Shown: positions 19,501-29,589, numbered from the stretch's first letter. The stretch is 64,000 nt of DNA from Alteromonas sp. ALT199 (GCF_018619335.1 NZ_JAHHDX010000090.1:1-64000), one strand, 5' to 3'. Made by a program: numbers and translations. Notes: a model not told the origin generated them from the letters alone.

Positions 19501-20141
19501 ACCAACGAACTATTGTCGGCCTTGTTGCATTTTTAGCGTTGTGTGCGGGCATTGTCGGGGCGCTTTACATCGCGCCTCCAAGTGTTGAAAGTCAACCTGA
19601 ATACTTTCAAGCGTATCCTGAACCAAGAGCAATATCACCGTTTTCACTAACGTCTCACGAAGGTGACGTGTTCGATAATTCCTCGCTAAAAGGCCAGTGG
19701 AGCTTATTGTTTGTGGGCTATACATTTTGCCCGGATATCTGCCCAACAACTATGGCCGAGCTGAACGGAATATACCCTGAACTTAAAGCATTAAATAGTG
19801 TCAAACCAATTCGAGTTGTATTTGTATCCGTTGATCCGAATCGCGATTCAATAGAAAGACTCTCAGAGTATGTGAGCTATTTTAATAAAGAGTTCATTGC
19901 TGTTACTGGTGAACACAAGGTTCTATTCCCTTTCGTACGTAATTTAGGAATGATGTATGCCATTGCTGAAAGTACCGAGAACCCTAACTATTTAATTGAT
20001 CACAGCGCATCTGTCGTACTTGTTGACCCTGAAGCTAGGGTGATAGGGAGATTTAAACCAAAAAGAGAGCCAGGAAAGCTATCAATAAGTGATTCCCAGC
20101 AAATATTGGCAGATATGCCGATAATTATCTCAAAGCAGTAA
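19497..20141 (+). CDS. SCO1/SenC copper chaperone
   Basis: A 214-residue membrane-tethered thioredoxin-fold protein that matures the CuA site of subunit II. An N-terminal helix (6-26) precedes the domain, which has both cysteines of the CxxxC motif (Cys78 and Cys82 in [14 protein letters not shown]) and the third copper ligand His169 ([13 protein letters not shown]). It overlaps ctaB by four bases and precedes the acetyltransferase gene by one base. Confidence 0.94.
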   Translation: MNQRTIVGLVAFLALCAGIVGALYIAPPSVESQPEYFQAYPEPRAISPFSLTSHEGDVFDNSSLKGQWSLLFVGYTFCPDICPTTMAELNGIYPELKALNSVKPIRVVFVSVDPNRDSIERLSEYVSYFNKEFIAVTGEHKVLFPFVRNLGMMYAIAESTENPNYLIDHSASVVLVDPEARVIGRFKPKREPGKLSISDSQQILADMPIIISKQ

Positions 20142-20142
20142 T

Positions 20143-20730
20143 ATGGAAATAGAAATTAGGCAAGGTGTGGCGTCTGATGCCGCGCATACTACGCCGCTTA
20201 TATTAAGTGCGGCGCAAACGTTATTAACGTCGATTTTTGGACACAATAAAAATAAAACAGCCGATGGCTACCTTTCTCACGCTTGGGAATTGGGTGGTGG
20301 TCAGTATGGCTTCAACAATCATTGGGTAGCTCAAGCAGGAAATGAAGTACTTGGGGTCGTTACCTCTTGGCATAGCAAACTAGGTGCCGCGTTTGATAGG
20401 GCAACACTAGATAGCATAACCTCATACTTCACCCTCGATGAGGCAATGACGGTGCTCATGCGAAACCAGACAGTGGCTATAAACCTTACACCGCCTACTA
20501 ACACGGAACTTATGATTGGTCATCTTTCAGTTGAAGAGAGTGCTCGACGTACCGGTATCGGCTCAATGTTGATAGATTCCATGCAAGAGCGAGCGGAACA
20601 ACTGAAGAAACGTAAGCTTGTGCTTGATGTTGAAGTGTCAAACGTGCCAGCTATCCGTTTTTATCAACGTCATGATTTCGTTGAAGAGTCTATAAATAAA
20701 GGCTTTATTCGCTTTGCTCGGCCTGTTTAA
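20143..20730 (+). CDS. GNAT-family N-acetyltransferase at the end of the cox cluster
   Basis: A 195-residue protein with a GNAT fold. The acetyl-CoA motif A appears as LSVEESARRTGIGSMLIDSM (about 126-145), followed by LDVEVSNVPAIRFYQRHDF, typical of motif B. The substrate cannot be read from the sequence. It starts one base after the sco1 stop, so it is co-translated with the oxidase assembly genes, which is not usual for this family and makes a role linked to respiration possible but unproven. Confidence 0.82.
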   Translation: MEIEIRQGVASDAAHTTPLILSAAQTLLTSIFGHNKNKTADGYLSHAWELGGGQYGFNNHWVAQAGNEVLGVVTSWHSKLGAAFDRATLDSITSYFTLDEAMTVLMRNQTVAINLTPPTNTELMIGHLSVEESARRTGIGSMLIDSMQERAEQLKKRKLVLDVEVSNVPAIRFYQRHDFVEESINKGFIRFARPV

Positions 20731-20824
20731 GTAAACGTTTTCTTATGTAAGCGCGAGTTTTATCTCTAAAAAACTCGCGCGTGACCCACGCTAGACTAAT
20801 ACCAAACCTACATTTCTGATTTGC

Positions 20825-22000
20825 TTAGTCAGGATAATTGCCACTTTCATCTGCCACAAAAAAAGGCGTTGAGTACCAATAATACCGCCCTGCTTGTGAA
20901 TTGGATGGCGCAGTGCAATTAACCCGTGAACGCCCCACAGGAAGTGTTTTATTTAAGGTAAATGAAAGTACATTGCCTTCAATACTTGTTTCAATTGTTT
21001 CGCCCCCGAAAAAGCAATTTACTTGGGTAAGACGAACATCTTCACTGTCTATTGTTAAGCTTACAGGCGATGACAGAGCTCGCGTCATCATACGAGGGTT
21101 TTCATGTGAGCTATGCGTCACTGGCATGGCAAGGCTATTTAATTTGGTCTTCAGCGTCGCCAAATTAGCGTAAGGGCCTGCTGCTGGAAAACGTGGGAGT
21201 GCTTGCATATCGCTAGTTGGGCCTACAGCCCCTGAGTGTTGGCCAAGGCCAATGTAACCTTCAGCTTTAAGCTTGTTAGCGAGCGCCGTATTGTACTCCC
21301 CAAATGGGTACGCTAAATATTTAAGGTTGATATCCAGCTTGTCTTCTATCTTCTTTTCAGCGCTTTCTACGTTTTGCCATACTTTTTCAAGCCATACGTG
21401 CTCACCCATTTCTTGCTCACCATTTAGCATATGCAGGTGGTCTAACGTATGATTGGCAAAAACCACCCCGTCGTTATGCATAGCAATTACTTGTTCCCAT
21501 GTTAGCTGTCGCGGGCCTACGCCAATTTCATCAGGGTTGATAAATACCGTGTACGGGAAACCTAGGTCTGCCAGTATAGGGTGAGCATTGTGTAAGATAT
21601 TCGCGTAACCATCGTCAAACGTTATAGCAACTGCCTTTTCTGGTAGTGCCGTGTCGTGTTGTATCGCTGAAACAACGTCTTGGAGCGACACAACAGTGTG
21701 GTGTGCGTCTAGGTACTCCATGTGAGATTTAAATGCCTCTGGGGAGATACTAGTGCTAGCTGGTGTGGAAGAAGACACATGATGATAAAGTAAAATGGCG
21801 GCATTGGGTGTGGCGCTTACATTAGTCTTGGTGCTTTTTTCACTCAGGCCCTTCGTACTGGTGCTGGTCTTTTCAGTTAAAGTGGAAGCAAAACTAGCCG
21901 AGAGAAACAGCATACTAAAAGCCCCAAAAAGCATTGAAGATAAGACCTTCAAATGCTTACGATGCTTGATTCTATTTTGCATTAAATTGTTGGTTTTCAT
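20825..22000 (-). CDS. Secreted polysaccharide deacetylase (NodB-type)
   Basis: A protein of about 391 residues with an N-terminal signal peptide (basic residues, then SMLFGAFSMLFLSASFAS). The NodB homology domain is seen as AVAITFDDGYANI, the metal-binding FANHTLDHLHML and YLAYPFGEYN; such enzymes remove acetyl groups from N-acetylglucosamine polymers or xylan. The C-terminal 90 residues look like a small beta-rich domain. The start is uncertain: the frame is open for 29 more codons, up to 22087, and ribosome sites are weak. It is the divergent neighbour of the MATE exporter. Confidence 0.85.
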   Translation of the reverse strand: MKTNNLMQNRIKHRKHLKVLSSMLFGAFSMLFLSASFASTLTEKTSTSTKGLSEKSTKTNVSATPNAAILLYHHVSSSTPASTSISPEAFKSHMEYLDAHHTVVSLQDVVSAIQHDTALPEKAVAITFDDGYANILHNAHPILADLGFPYTVFINPDEIGVGPRQLTWEQVIAMHNDGVVFANHTLDHLHMLNGEQEMGEHVWLEKVWQNVESAEKKIEDKLDINLKYLAYPFGEYNTALANKLKAEGYIGLGQHSGAVGPTSDMQALPRFPAAGPYANLATLKTKLNSLAMPVTHSSHENPRMMTRALSSPVSLTIDSEDVRLTQVNCFFGGETIETSIEGNVLSFTLNKTLPVGRSRVNCTAPSNSQAGRYYWYSTPFFVADESGNYPD

Positions 22001-22163
22001 ATCATCATCCACTGAGTGCCTGATCAAATTCAATAGCATGGTAAACTCCCAAACAAACGCGACTTGCCCAATGTTATGCTTAAGCAAGCAAGTGCGCTTT
22101 TTACTTATGCTGCTGCATAGGCTGCATAGTATATAGCGAAACTTACCCTTTTTGAGATCATTT

Positions 22164-23510
22164 ATGTCCCGTGCCCAAGTAACTCAGCGCTCCTTTTTTG
22201 ACGATCATACTCGTCTGTTGGCGTTAGCGCTTCCCATGATCTTAGCGAATATTACCACGCCACTTTTAGGCTTAGTGGATACCGCGGTTTTGGGCCATAT
22301 GTCGTTACCTGCAATGCTTGCTGGGGCATCAGTAGGCGCACTTATCTTAACGCAAATATACTGGGTGTGTGGGTTTCTTCGCATGTCCTCAACAGGTTTG
22401 AGTGCACAAGCGAAAGGTTCACCCAATAATATGTTAGAATCTGCCAAAGTATTGTGGCAAACGGTGGCTGTGGCCTTACTGTTGGGTGCAGTAGTACTTG
22501 TTCTGCAATCACCAATTCTTTCTTTAGGATTAACCTTAACGCAGCCTAATAATGAAGTAGCCCTTCACCTTCAAGACTACTTTTCGACGCGGGTTTGGGG
22601 CGCTCCTGCTGCCATGCTTAACCTTGCATTGGTTGGGTGGTTAGTGGGGCAGCAAAAAACACGCAGCGTCATGATTATTCAAATAGTGGGAAATTTATTG
22701 AATGCCGGACTCGATGTTGTGTTTGTATTCGGGCTTGGCTTGTCTGTAGCTGGCGTGGCGCTAGCCAGCGTTATTGCTGAATATACCATGGCTATAATGG
22801 CGCTCGTGGTGGCGTTTAAGCGCGTTGGCGGTGTAGCGGTGAGTTCATCATGGTTTAACCGCGCAGCTCGAAAGGTATTGATGAAACTTAACGGTGACAT
22901 GTTACTACGTAATTTAGCACTACAAGGCTGCTTAGCGTTTCTCACAATTCAAGGTGCCCGCTACGGCGAAACGTCGGCGGCAGTTAATGCCATACTTATG
23001 CAGTTTTTTGTTTTAATTGCATTGGGGCTCGATGGTATTGCCTATGGCGTAGAAGCTCTGGTAGGGGAAGCGAAAGGAGCGTCTGATAACGGTGAGGTTA
23101 AACGCCGTACTTATCAAGGGCTAGTCTGGTCGAGTGTTTTTGCTCTTGTCTATAGCCTGATATTTTTCGCTGGCGGCGAAGCCATTATTGCGCTGCTTAC
23201 CGAGCATAATGACATAGTAAAGGCTGCGCTACCTTACCTTAGCCTAATGGTATTACTGCCCTTACTAGCGCATTGGTGCTTTTTGTACGATGGCGTATTT
23301 GTTGGCCTCACGCGAGCTAGTGCAATGAGAAATACTATGATAATAAGCGCGCTAGGGGTGTATTTCCCTGTGTGGTACCTCGCGCAAGACTTGGGCAATG
23401 TGAGCCTTTGGTATGCCCTACTTGCCTTTTTGTTAGCCCGCGGTGTGACATTGGCCTGGAGCTTTTATCGTTTAGATAAGCGCGGTGAGCTAGCAACAAC
23501 GCAAAACTAG
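22164..23510 (+). CDS. MATE family efflux protein, DinF-like
   Basis: A 448-residue membrane protein with twelve predicted helices in two halves. The start MILANITTPLLGLVDTAVLGHM is diagnostic of the DinF branch of the MATE exporters, which expel cationic drugs or other compounds by sodium or proton antiport. The ATG at 22164 is chosen over an upstream TTG. In E. coli dinF follows lexA and is SOS-controlled; here it is 11 kb away and I find no LexA box upstream. Confidence 0.9.
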   Translation: MSRAQVTQRSFFDDHTRLLALALPMILANITTPLLGLVDTAVLGHMSLPAMLAGASVGALILTQIYWVCGFLRMSSTGLSAQAKGSPNNMLESAKVLWQTVAVALLLGAVVLVLQSPILSLGLTLTQPNNEVALHLQDYFSTRVWGAPAAMLNLALVGWLVGQQKTRSVMIIQIVGNLLNAGLDVVFVFGLGLSVAGVALASVIAEYTMAIMALVVAFKRVGGVAVSSSWFNRAARKVLMKLNGDMLLRNLALQGCLAFLTIQGARYGETSAAVNAILMQFFVLIALGLDGIAYGVEALVGEAKGASDNGEVKRRTYQGLVWSSVFALVYSLIFFAGGEAIIALLTEHNDIVKAALPYLSLMVLLPLLAHWCFLYDGVFVGLTRASAMRNTMIISALGVYFPVWYLAQDLGNVSLWYALLAFLLARGVTLAWSFYRLDKRGELATTQN

Positions 23511-23590
23511 TGTTTTAAGACTGCTTCGCTGACCTTATTGAAAGGGAAAGGGGGCGGAGTATACTGCCTCTCTGAGTATTTCCTGATGCA

Positions 23591-24286
23591 TCAATTTGCT
23601 GTACTTTTGTCACTTTTTTGTTGTACGGCTCGCTTTTGTCCAGCTTTCTTCTGCACGATGATAATAGTATGTAGTTCTGGGTGCTGATCGAATTCAACGT
23701 GACGAACAAACCCCCCTGCCTCCATTAATATTTCTATGTATCTATGTAGTCCAAGCGAGGCGTAGTAGACTTCTGGGCCCATCACATTGTTTGTGTGTTG
23801 ACCACTACCATCTGTACCTCCGCAGCTAAAAAGCAGTACTCCGTCGTCAGTTAGGTGATTCATTAGCTTCTTAAGCAAGTGCTCTTGCTGTGCTAAGGGA
23901 ATATGCCAAAAGCTATCCCAAGCACTTATAAGCGAATAATGCTTAGGTAATGTAAAGGTACATACGTCGGTGCAATAGAAGGTATGAGACGGTAAATGCG
24001 ACGTCGCAATGGCCAGCATATCTTTGGAAATATCAATGCCTTCGTAAGTTAACCCTGCGCTTTCTATAATTGGAACAAAACGATTGGTGCAGCCGCAACC
24101 TATGTCCAGCGCGTAGCCTCCATCAACCGACTCACTTGAGGCTGTATCGCAATTTTTAGGTGTTGCGTCAGGCAAAAATGACAGTGCTTTTTGATAAGCA
24201 CTAATGCCGTTTTCACTATTAAATTCGGCGCGAGTCCAAAGGTGTGTAATGGTATCGTAGGCCTTGCCAGTTTCTTCAGGTGTCAT
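23591..24286 (-). CDS. Class I SAM-dependent methyltransferase
   Basis: A 231-residue protein with a Rossmann-type SAM fold: motif I ALDIGCGCTNRF (about 59-70), the acidic end of strand 2 (YEGIDISKDML), and a following CTDVCTF block. It resembles small uncharacterised methyltransferases of marine gammaproteobacteria; the substrate is unknown. The C-terminus is basic (QKKAGQKRAVQQKSDKS), which may simply be a tail. It stands alone. Confidence 0.78.
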   Translation of the reverse strand: MTPEETGKAYDTITHLWTRAEFNSENGISAYQKALSFLPDATPKNCDTASSESVDGGYALDIGCGCTNRFVPIIESAGLTYEGIDISKDMLAIATSHLPSHTFYCTDVCTFTLPKHYSLISAWDSFWHIPLAQQEHLLKKLMNHLTDDGVLLFSCGGTDGSGQHTNNVMGPEVYYASLGLHRYIEILMEAGGFVRHVEFDQHPELHTIIIVQKKAGQKRAVQQKSDKSTAN

Positions 24287-24514
24287 ATGCCCTCTGTCAG
24301 CTGAGCTTTCACTACTTCAAGGTTAATTCATTTAGCAAGTATGTATAGTGCAGGAGGGGAAAAGACGTTACTTGTAATTGTATAAATAGCTGCCAGACAG
24401 TAACGCCTTTGCTTTTTCGCTTCTTTTTGACCTAATTAATTACAACCTTAACAGATCGCTCAAAGCGGGTAGCCTGCACAAAGAGTTCGGTTGGTAGAGC
24501 AGGCTTCATATCGG

Positions 24515-24898
24515 TTATTTCCTTACTATGTGCGTGGCGCAAAGCTTGTTGCCTGCAGGGTCTCGCAAGTAAGCAAGGTATAACTGGCGTTCACCATTCC
24601 CTCGAATACCTGGAGGATCTTCACATGGAACACCCCCATTCTCGCTTCCTACCTTATGCCATTCATCTACAAGGTCTGGTGTAGCTGCAGCAAGGCCTAA
24701 CGTAGTGCCGTTGCCGTGTGTAGCTTCCTCGCCGTTAATGGGCTTTGTTAGGGCTAAAATACCTTTGGGCGTGTAGTAAAACACGCGGCCGTATTCATCA
24801 AAAACGCCTGGCTCGTATCCCAGTACTCCTAAAATAGCATCATAGAATTTCTTTGAAGCTTCAAGATCATTTGCACCAATCATAACGTGGCTGAACAT
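24515..24898 (-). CDS. Glyoxalase/VOC superfamily protein
   Basis: A 127-residue single-domain VOC protein. It opens MFSHVMIGANDLEASKKFYDAI and ends RDPAGNKLCATHIVRK, the characteristic beginning and metal-binding end of this superfamily (glyoxalase I, bleomycin resistance and dioxygenases). The specific reaction cannot be assigned. I start it at 24898, where AGAGGA lies seven bases upstream; ten further codons are open. Confidence 0.82.
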   Translation of the reverse strand: MFSHVMIGANDLEASKKFYDAILGVLGYEPGVFDEYGRVFYYTPKGILALTKPINGEEATHGNGTTLGLAAATPDLVDEWHKVGSENGGVPCEDPPGIRGNGERQLYLAYLRDPAGNKLCATHIVRK

Positions 24899-24987
24899 AG
24901 CTGTGTCCTCTGAAAATAGTGGGGCCAATACCCGTTTATCAAAATTAGTTTACTCGCGTTTTTTATCAACGCTCTGTTGTTATTACT

Positions 24988-25695
24988 TTATTGGCCTAAA
25001 GCAAAATCTACCGCAGCAGAAGCATGGATAGCGGTAGTGTCGTATAACCTAACTTCTGTGTGGTTTTGTTGCACTAATAACGCAATTTCTGTGCAGCCTA
25101 AAATGATGCCTTCAGCATCCTCGGCCGCTAGCGCGTTAATAATCTCAATATACGCCTTGCGAGAATCAACACAAATCACGCCCTTGCATAATTGTTCATA
25201 AATAATGTTATGAACCGTGTCTCGTTGTTGTGCATTTGGAATAACAACCTCAATGCCAAAAGTCTCTTCAAGGCGGGATGTATAAAAGGTTTGTTCCATA
25301 GTGAAGCGGGTACCTAGTAGGCCAACTTTTTTAACTGTGTCTTGCCGCAACATGTGCCCTGTGGCGTCGGCAATGTGAATTAGGGGAATAGTGATATTCT
25401 GCTCTATGTTAGCCGCGACTTTATGCATGGTATTGGTACAGATTAATATGGCTTTTGCGCCCGAGGCTTCTAAATGCTTTGCCTCGCGGATCAGTATATC
25501 GGCGGTTTTATCCCATTCGCCCTTATGCTGAAGCTGTTCTATGTGGGCAAAGTCAACACTGCTTATCATAAGTGGCGCACTGTGAAGACCGCCAAGTCGC
25601 GCGTTTACACCACGGTTTATCGCCTGATAATAACTTACTGTTGATTCCCAACTCATTCCACCGAGCAGGCCTAGCTTCTTTATTGTATCCACCAC
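24988..25695 (-). CDS. Aspartate/glutamate racemase family protein (YgeA-like)
   Basis: A 235-residue protein of the Asp/Glu racemase family. Both catalytic cysteines of the two-base mechanism are present: Cys86 in ILICTNTMH and Cys201 in IILGCTEIALL, and the N-terminus has LGLLGGMSWEST. It may make D-aspartate or other D-amino acids for the cell wall or signalling; E. coli YgeA is a broad-specificity racemase. Monocistronic. Confidence 0.88.
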   Translation of the reverse strand: MVDTIKKLGLLGGMSWESTVSYYQAINRGVNARLGGLHSAPLMISSVDFAHIEQLQHKGEWDKTADILIREAKHLEASGAKAILICTNTMHKVAANIEQNITIPLIHIADATGHMLRQDTVKKVGLLGTRFTMEQTFYTSRLEETFGIEVVIPNAQQRDTVHNIIYEQLCKGVICVDSRKAYIEIINALAAEDAEGIILGCTEIALLVQQNHTEVRLYDTTAIHASAAVDFALGQ

Positions 25696-25908
25696 AGCTT
25701 CCTTTTATTTTGTATGACACATAGCACAGTCTCCAATCTACCTATAAAACGCATTTAGGACTACAGCCGTAACAAACGCTTGGCGAAAATAAATGAAGTG
25801 GGAAACAGCAGCGTGATGAAATATCAAGTTCGCAGAGAAAGTTTAGTACGAGCTAATTTGTTTAAACTAGGGGGGAAGCATGATGGTATGGAGTAGGGCC
25901 TGAAGTAA

Positions 25909-26139
25909 TCAAAACTTAGGCGGCGGCTTCTTATTTTTCATAAACGAGAAACGTTGAATGAAAATGCCCCAGTAGCCCATCATGGCAATAGTAAAGCCAA
26001 TAAACAAGATAAGAAGGCTGAGGTAATGCAGTGCGACATGAAGTTCGCTAAGGGTAAACAACAGCAAGACGCCAACAACGAAAATAGATAGACCTATTTT
26101 GAATCGTTGCCAGCTTTTGAATGAATCTTGCGTCAGCAT
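25909..26139 (-). CDS. Small hypothetical membrane protein
   Basis: A 76-residue protein with two strongly hydrophobic helices (about 15-35 and 39-61) and basic ends (the C-terminus is KNKKPPPKF). I do not recognise a family. It lies between the racemase and nfuA, both on the same strand, and I infer translation from codon-like composition only. Confidence 0.55.
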   Translation of the reverse strand: MLTQDSFKSWQRFKIGLSIFVVGVLLLFTLSELHVALHYLSLLILFIGFTIAMMGYWGIFIQRFSFMKNKKPPPKF

Positions 26140-26184
26140 AGGGACAGCATTGTAAAGTGCACCTAAATAAGCTCAGTGTCGCGC

Positions 26185-26763
26185 TTAGTAGTAAGAGTGC
26201 TCACCGGCTTGGTGTTCAGTTGCATCGCGAACGCCTTTAAGCTCGCCAGCGAACTGTTCAATCATTTGCTTCTCTATACCTTCTTTAAGGGTAACGTCTA
26301 CCATCGAGCAGCCATTACAACCACCGCCGAACTGAAGAATAGCGTAGCCATCATCAGTCAACTCGGTAAGTACAACATTGCCCCCATGGCTTGCCAACTG
26401 CGGGTTAATTTCTGATTCAATCATGTAGTTGATTCGTTCAACTAAAGGGGCATCGTCGGCCACTTTACGCGCTTTAGCATTAGGTGCTTTAAGCGTTAAC
26501 TGAGAGCCCATTTGATCGGTCACATAGTCAATTTCCGCTTCATCGAGATACGGCGCGCTTTCTTCGTCTACCACAGCATCGAAGCCATTAAACTGCAAAC
26601 GAGTATCTGTCTCTTCTACCGCGTCTGGTGGGCAATAGGACACGCCACATTCAGCCGATGAAGTGCCTGGGTTTACGACGAATACACGAATATTCGTGCC
26701 AGACTCTTGTTTACTCAACAGTTTTACGAAGTGAGCCTGGGCTTCTTCTGATATAGTTATCAT
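26185..26763 (-). CDS. nfuA: Fe-S biogenesis protein NfuA
   Basis: A 192-residue iron-sulfur carrier, nearly identical in layout to E. coli NfuA. The N-terminal degenerate A-type domain (1-100) keeps Cys39 and Cys44 (ECGVSYC), and the C-terminal Nfu domain binds a 4Fe-4S cluster through Cys149 and Cys152 (GGGCNGCS). It delivers clusters to aconitase and other proteins under oxidative or iron stress. I start it at the ATG at 26763, where AGGA lies upstream, as in E. coli. With gntX and bioH nearby, the E. coli neighbourhood is retained except for the inserted peptidase. Confidence 0.97.
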   Translation of the reverse strand: MITISEEAQAHFVKLLSKQESGTNIRVFVVNPGTSSAECGVSYCPPDAVEETDTRLQFNGFDAVVDEESAPYLDEAEIDYVTDQMGSQLTLKAPNAKARKVADDAPLVERINYMIESEINPQLASHGGNVVLTELTDDGYAILQFGGGCNGCSMVDVTLKEGIEKQMIEQFAGELKGVRDATEHQAGEHSYY

Positions 26764-26809
26764 CAGCAAGTCCTACATATTTTGAAAATTTGGATTATTG
26801 TATCAAATT

Positions 26810-26832
26810 TACCTGAGTAAAACAGTCAGGTA
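26810..26832. promoter_or_regulatory. Inverted repeat between nfuA and the M14 peptidase
   Basis: TACCTGA (26810-26816) and TCAGGTA (26826-26832) form a perfect 7-base inverted repeat with a 9-base centre, in the divergent promoter region. It may be an operator; the regulator is unknown. Confidence 0.35.
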
Positions 26833-26924
26833 TTAATTAAATAAATTATTCCAGTGAATCGAATTTGTTGAGAGAGACGTACATCGCTATTACTCTCAAC
26901 CATAACAACAAGACGGGAAGCGCT

Positions 26925-29582
26925 ATGTTAGCGAAACTAAAAAACTCCGCCAAAAAGACCCCTCTATCACTCGCTACATTGTTGGCACTTGGCACTATCG
27001 GCTTTGGGACTACGAATAGTCAGCAAGTACTAGCACAGCCAGCCTTATCATCAGTGGTTACAGTTACCCCTGATACAGGCGGGCAGCCGGTCACAGCATA
27101 TTTACCTGATACGGTATCCTACAACCCCGCTATTCCTAAGCCTGAATCGGTACTTGGCGCCAATATTGGTGAGTGGCATGCACGTCACGACCAAGTCGTT
27201 AACTATATGATGTTACTCGCTCAAAAGTCCGATCGTATTAGTATTGAAGAAACCGGACGCACTCACGAAAATCGTCCGCTTTTACTAATGACCATCACTG
27301 CGCCGTCAAATAGAAACAATGTTGAAGCCATGAGGCAGCAGCATATTGATGCCATGGAAAGTGGCAAAAAAGTAGGTGGCGACGTTCCTCTAATTTTTTA
27401 CATGGGCTATAGTATTCACGGTAATGAGCCTTCCGGTACCAATGCTTCACTAGCGTTGGCTTATTATTTAGCCGCCGCTGAAGGCAAAGAAATTGATGCC
27501 TTGTTAAATAACAATATTGTGTTGTTTGATCCATCTTTCAACCCCGATGGACTTTCCCGATTTGCTCAGTGGGCAAATATGCACAAAGGTAAGCAGTTAG
27601 TTTCTGACAGCCGTCACCGTGAACATGACGAGGGTTGGCCATCAGGTCGTACAAATCACTACTGGTTCGATTTAAATCGCGACTGGCTACTGCTAGCGCA
27701 CCCAGAGTCGCAGGCGCGTATTAAACAGTTTCACAAATGGCGGCCACATATTCTGACTGATTTTCATGAAATGGGCACAGACAGTACCTATTTCTTTCAG
27801 CCCGGCGTACGGTCGCGCAAAAACCCTTTAACGCCAGATGAGAACGTCACGTTAACGGAAGCGCTTGCACATTATCACGCGGCTGCATTTGATGAACAGG
27901 GCGAGCTGTATTTCACCGAAGAAGCCTTCGACGACTTCTATGCTGGTAAAGGGTCGACCTATCCAGACCTTCACGGCAGTGTGGGTATTCTATTCGAACA
28001 AGCCAGTTCACGAGGGCACCTTCAGGATTCTATTAACGGCAAGCTTGCTTTCAAAGACACCATAGCGAACCAAATTACTACGTCTCTCAGTACCTTTAGA
28101 GGCGCATTGGCCAATAAGGCTGCAATCCTTGATTATCAGTCGGGCTTTGTTAAGAGTACGCAGTCTTTGGCCAAACAAGATGCTCAGGCTGGGTTTGTAG
28201 TAAGCGCATCAAATGATATCGCTCGCTTCAACGCATTTGTTGCGTTACTTGAGCAGCATCACATTGAATACGAAGTGCTTACGAAAACTTTTGAAGCAAA
28301 TAAAGTGCGCTACGGTGCTAAAGAGTCAATATACATTCCTACTGACCAACCTCAATATCGTCTAGTTAAGTCAATATTTTCTACGCAAACGTCTTTTGAA
28401 AACAACACCTTCTACGATGTTTCAACGTGGAATTTAGCCTTGGCTTTTAATTTGGATTACACGCCATTAGATAATGGAGATGCACGAAGCCTTAAGCTAA
28501 ATGACAACACCGCACTATTACAAGTGGCACTTAATGATATTCAGCCTAACGCTTATGCCTATGCATTTTCATGGCAGCACTACTATGCGCCTGCCATGCT
28601 TCAAACCTTGCTGGAAGCTGGCGTAAAAGTGCGCAGCAGTGAAGAAACATTTTCTGCCATTAAATACGACGGCAAAAATGTCGAGCTTCAGCCGGGTAGT
28701 ATTGTGGTGCCAAGAGGCTTGGGTCAACCAGAAAACTTGGCCTCCATCTTACGTGATGCACAGCAACAGCTTCAGGTTCCTGTGTTTAGTCTACGAAGCG
28801 GATTAACACCCACAGGCCACGACTTAGGTAGCCGAAGCATGGCTCCCGTTACCCCGCCGCAAGTGTTGATAGTGGGCGGTGAAGGCACCAGTGAATACGA
28901 AGCAGGTGAAATGTGGCACTACTTCGATACTAAGGTGGGGCTAGCTGCCAGTATTGTAGAGCAGCAACATCTGCTAAGGGCTCTTAACGATCCTAGTATC
29001 ACTTACACACATCTTCTGTTTCCAAGCGGGAGTTACCGCTTTACAGAAAGCGACAGAGCAAAAATTGAAATGTGGGTAAAAGCTGGTGGTGTGATAGTGG
29101 GGCAAAAATCTGCACTGCGTTACTTCGCTAAACACAAGTGGCTAGATGCGGACATTGTCAGTAGAGAGACTATAGATAATGCTTTCGATGATAGCGATTT
29201 AAGCTACGAAGACGGCTCGACGCTCTATGCCAGAAAGTTGGTGGCAGGCGCTGTATTTGAAGCAGATATTGATAATACTCATCCACTTTTTTATGGCTAT
29301 AGCGATGACACGCTACCTATGTTTAAAACGAACAATATGGTCGTGGAAGCAAGTAGCTCGCCGTTTGTCACACCTGCACGCTACACCGACGAGCCCCTCG
29401 TGGCAGGGTTTAGTGATAAAAGAATGGTTGCGCTAATGGCTGAATCAACCGCGGTGACAACTCAGAAAATGGGGCGCGGCGTTGTCATTGGCTTTACCGA
29501 CAATACGCAGTTTAGAGGGTACTGGTATGGCACAAATAAAATGCTGGCCAATGCAATTTACCAGTCACACTTTATTCGCTAA
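26925..29582 (+). CDS. Secreted M14 family metallocarboxypeptidase
   Basis: An 885-residue protein with a signal peptide (about 1-38). The M14 catalytic domain shows the zinc ligands His165 and Glu168 (SIHGNEPSG), His281 (DFHEMGTDS) and the catalytic Glu358 (ILFEQASSRG). The rest, about 500 residues, has no motif I can name; large peptidases of this type in marine bacteria usually carry a second domain (for instance a glutamine-amidotransferase-like one) there. It probably digests extracellular peptides in the periplasm or medium. I chose the ATG at 26925, preceded by GGGAAG; an upstream TTG frame adds 20 codons. Confidence 0.9.
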   Translation: MLAKLKNSAKKTPLSLATLLALGTIGFGTTNSQQVLAQPALSSVVTVTPDTGGQPVTAYLPDTVSYNPAIPKPESVLGANIGEWHARHDQVVNYMMLLAQKSDRISIEETGRTHENRPLLLMTITAPSNRNNVEAMRQQHIDAMESGKKVGGDVPLIFYMGYSIHGNEPSGTNASLALAYYLAAAEGKEIDALLNNNIVLFDPSFNPDGLSRFAQWANMHKGKQLVSDSRHREHDEGWPSGRTNHYWFDLNRDWLLLAHPESQARIKQFHKWRPHILTDFHEMGTDSTYFFQPGVRSRKNPLTPDENVTLTEALAHYHAAAFDEQGELYFTEEAFDDFYAGKGSTYPDLHGSVGILFEQASSRGHLQDSINGKLAFKDTIANQITTSLSTFRGALANKAAILDYQSGFVKSTQSLAKQDAQAGFVVSASNDIARFNAFVALLEQHHIEYEVLTKTFEANKVRYGAKESIYIPTDQPQYRLVKSIFSTQTSFENNTFYDVSTWNLALAFNLDYTPLDNGDARSLKLNDNTALLQVALNDIQPNAYAYAFSWQHYYAPAMLQTLLEAGVKVRSSEETFSAIKYDGKNVELQPGSIVVPRGLGQPENLASILRDAQQQLQVPVFSLRSGLTPTGHDLGSRSMAPVTPPQVLIVGGEGTSEYEAGEMWHYFDTKVGLAASIVEQQHLLRALNDPSITYTHLLFPSGSYRFTESDRAKIEMWVKAGGVIVGQKSALRYFAKHKWLDADIVSRETIDNAFDDSDLSYEDGSTLYARKLVAGAVFEADIDNTHPLFYGYSDDTLPMFKTNNMVVEASSSPFVTPARYTDEPLVAGFSDKRMVALMAESTAVTTQKMGRGVVIGFTDNTQFRGYWYGTNKMLANAIYQSHFIR

Positions 29583-29589
29583 ATCAGTG

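Noticed and set aside
25818-25900. A 26-codon open frame between the racemase and the small membrane protein
   Set aside because: No ribosome site and no similarity to known peptides.
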